Source: Pseudomonadota bacterium (lineage in GTDB: Bacteria; Desulfobacterota; JAPLJL01). From it: a DNA stretch of 6,430 nt. The notes beneath the pieces are model-generated. The model did no database searches. It was not told the DNA's origin and was given only the letters and a program-made list of their open reading frames with translations. The stretch covers positions 1-6,430 of the forward strand of contig JAPLJL010000412.1 of the NCBI GenBank assembly GCA_026388615.1. Direction: 5' to 3'. Of this stretch, positions 5,157 through 6,430 are shown piece by piece; the stretch's first letter is position 1, and each line of letters opens with the position of its first letter. The translations under genes were made by a program, and so were the position numbers.

Positions 5157-6158
5157 TCAATGGATTTTCACCGCCTCTGGACCGATGGCCACCATAACCG
5201 TTGATCCCAGGTTGATTCCAAGTTTGGTAAACCTCTCCCGGGAAATAAAGACGACCACCTCGATTTCACCGGTAATCGTCAGCCGGACCATCTCTTTTTC
5301 CAGGATCGCTTTGGTCACCGTTCCCGGAAGGCACCCGGGGTTTTCTGCGGGACCCGGGGAGGGAATGATTTCCATTTCGTTCGGGTTCAGGGAAACCTGG
5401 ACCTTTCCTTCTGTCCCGGCCGGGATGGGGATTTCCACCGCGGGCGAGAGCCGGAGGAATTTTTTCCCATTCCGGGATTCGATCCGGGCGTGGAGAAAAT
5501 TTTCCGGGGTCGGTCCGGCGCATTTTCCCTCGAGAAGGAAAATGATCTCGTCGGCCAGGCGGTGGGCCTGGGGCGGGGTGTGGGTGGCGATAATCACGGT
5601 CCGGCCGAAATCGGTTTTCTGCTTCAGGATCAGCTCTTCCACCTGGTCGGTGTGGGCGCGGTCGACGTTGGCGGTCGGCTCGTCCAGGAGCAGGACCTCG
5701 GTGCCAAGGGCCAGGGCCCGGGTGATGGCCACCCGCTGGTATTCCCCGCCGGAAAGCTCCCGGGAGGAACGGTTAATCAGGTGCCCGAGCTCGGCGAGCT
5801 GGAGATGTTCCTGGACCCGGGACCGGATCTCCTCCTTTTTCCATCCGCGCAGCTTGAGCCCATAGGCGAGGTTTTGGTAAACCGAGCCGGAAAAAAGGAA
5901 GGGCGATTGATGCAGCAAGGTCATCCTCCGGCGGATTCCGGAATCTTCATCCGCTCCGGACGCTTCCCTGCCGTCGTAGAGGATTTTGCCCCGGGCCGGG
6001 GAGAGCAGGAGATTTATGGCTTTAAGCAGGGTGGTCTTGCCCGAGCCGTTGGGGCCGATGATGGCGTAGATCCTGCCTTCACCGAAACTCAACTCCGGGA
6101 TGGAAAGAACCACCCGGCGGTTGAATTTAACTTCGAGATCGCGAATCTCAATTTTCAT
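5157..6158 (-). CDS. ABC transporter ATP-binding protein, tungstate/molybdate type (TupC-like)
   Basis: This is the ATPase subunit that would drive oxyanion uptake through a membrane permease. The 333-residue protein has Walker A GPNGSGKTT (residues 35-43, K41), Q-loop Q84 in 'LLHQSPFL', signature LSGGEYQRVAITRAL (135-149), Walker B VLLLDEP (155-161, E160), D-loop ANVD and switch H193 in 'ATHTPPQAHRLAD'. 'SVYQNLAYGLKLRG' and 'THTPPQAHRLAD' resemble tungstate TupC proteins. After about residue 215 a C-terminal extension ends in a TOBE/MOP-like beta domain (about 262-333), which in ModC/WtpC-type ATPases binds oxyanion for feedback control. The permease and binding protein are not in the window and would lie beyond 6430. 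The start is 3 bases after the stop of the four-helix-bundle gene, without a clear Shine-Dalgarno, which suggests coupled translation. Molybdate, or less likely another anion, is the alternative substrate. Confidence 0.85.
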   Translation of the reverse strand: MKIEIRDLEVKFNRRVVLSIPELSFGEGRIYAIIGPNGSGKTTLLKAINLLLSPARGKILYDGREASGADEDSGIRRRMTLLHQSPFLFSGSVYQNLAYGLKLRGWKKEEIRSRVQEHLQLAELGHLINRSSRELSGGEYQRVAITRALALGTEVLLLDEPTANVDRAHTDQVEELILKQKTDFGRTVIIATHTPPQAHRLADEIIFLLEGKCAGPTPENFLHARIESRNGKKFLRLSPAVEIPIPAGTEGKVQVSLNPNEMEIIPSPGPAENPGCLPGTVTKAILEKEMVRLTITGEIEVVVFISRERFTKLGINLGSTVMVAIGPEAVKIH

Positions 6159-6161
6159 CGT

Positions 6162-6430
6162 TTATTCAGTGTCGGTGTCAGTGTCAGTGTCGGTTAACCG
6201 TTGCTTGGTTGATAAAGATTGCGCCAAACGGGTCAGCATTTTACTGACGCTTTCAGCTTTTTGCCGGAGTTGAAAATATGTTTTTTCTTCAAGGTAATTT
6301 AAATCCCGGGATAACATGAGTTGATACTTCAGTTCACCTGCCGAACCTTTAGCAATACCGATAAAATATCGGTATTCTTTTCTGCTTAAACGGTGGCTTC
6401 CCTCCATTATATTTGATGGAGCTGACATCG
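6162..6430 (-). CDS. Four-helix-bundle protein of the 23S rRNA intervening-sequence family (IVP), C-terminal part
   Basis: The visible 3' part encodes 'SAPSNIMEGSHRLSRKEYRYFIGIAKGSAGELKYQL' followed by heptad-like helices. This matches the conserved core 'SxPxNIxEGxxRxSxKExxxFLxIAxGSxxELxxQL' of the S23/IVP family, small proteins also related to the Avd accessory factor of diversity-generating retroelements. The ATG at 6428 is probably internal, because homologues have about 40-50 residues before this point, so the gene continues past 6430. The molecular role is unknown. The last ten residues, TDTDTDTDTE, come from a hexanucleotide repeat, and the stop is 3 bases from the ABC ATPase start. 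Its DNA is AT-rich (20 G/C of 60 in 6241-6300), unlike the ABC gene, which suggests insertion upstream of it. Confidence 0.85.
   Translation of the reverse strand, partial: MSAPSNIMEGSHRLSRKEYRYFIGIAKGSAGELKYQLMLSRDLNYLEEKTYFQLRQKAESVSKMLTRLAQSLSTKQRLTDTDTDTDTE
6166..6194. repeat. Hexanucleotide tandem repeat (GTCRGT)
   Basis: Four full units, gtcggt, gtcagt, gtcagt and gtcggt (6171-6194), follow a partial unit at 6166-6170. On the minus strand the repeat encodes the TDTDTDTDTE tail of the four-helix-bundle protein and sits 8 bases from the ABC ATPase start codon. A unit gain or loss would keep the frame, because the unit is 6 bases. Confidence 0.85.

Noticed and set aside
6162..6430. Evidence of a nearby 23S rRNA gene or a diversity-generating retroelement because of the IVP/Avd-like protein
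   Set aside because: No rRNA sequence, reverse transcriptase or template/variable repeat is present in the window.

Overview
The window looks like chromosome from an anaerobic, probably uncultivated bacterium. The pointers are a tungsten/pterin aldehyde:ferredoxin oxidoreductase (AOR), an ABC ATPase of the tungstate/molybdate type, GC-rich genes, and intergenic spaces built almost entirely from short iterated words. The taxon cannot be named from this sequence alone.

Layout. The first 64 bases are the tail of a nucleotide-sugar dehydratase/epimerase. After a spacer made of inverted heptamer repeats comes the AOR gene (320-2398, +), then a GT4 glycosyltransferase (2506-3441, +). A repeat-filled convergent spacer (3442-3569) separates these from a minus-strand block. 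Read in its own direction, that block is: the C-terminal part of a 23S-intervening-sequence/four-helix-bundle protein (6430-6162), the ABC ATPase (6158-5157), a cluster of REP hairpins (5152-5014), a REP-associated tyrosine transposase, RAYT (4963-4448), and a GT2-type glycosyltransferase (4451-3570).

How it fits together. The two glycosyltransferases and the nucleotide-sugar enzyme suggest a surface-polysaccharide neighbourhood. The AOR and the ABC ATPase share a tungsten theme, although they lie on opposite strands and are not one operon. The AT-rich RAYT and the AT-rich four-helix-bundle gene look like insertions into an otherwise GC-rich minus-strand transcription unit, one on each side of the ABC gene.

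The most notable structure is the RAYT locus (a 'REPtron'). A 64-bp direct repeat with one mismatch (4447-4510 and 5000-5063) brackets the transposase. Each copy holds a 50-bp double-hairpin REP plus an AT spacer and an ATG. One of these ATGs is the start codon of the GT2 gene; the other is a stranded duplicate that opens a 14-codon mini-ORF. Mini-ORF to RAYT and RAYT to GT2 are both joined by 4-base ATGA overlaps, and the last residues of the RAYT are translated from the REP itself.
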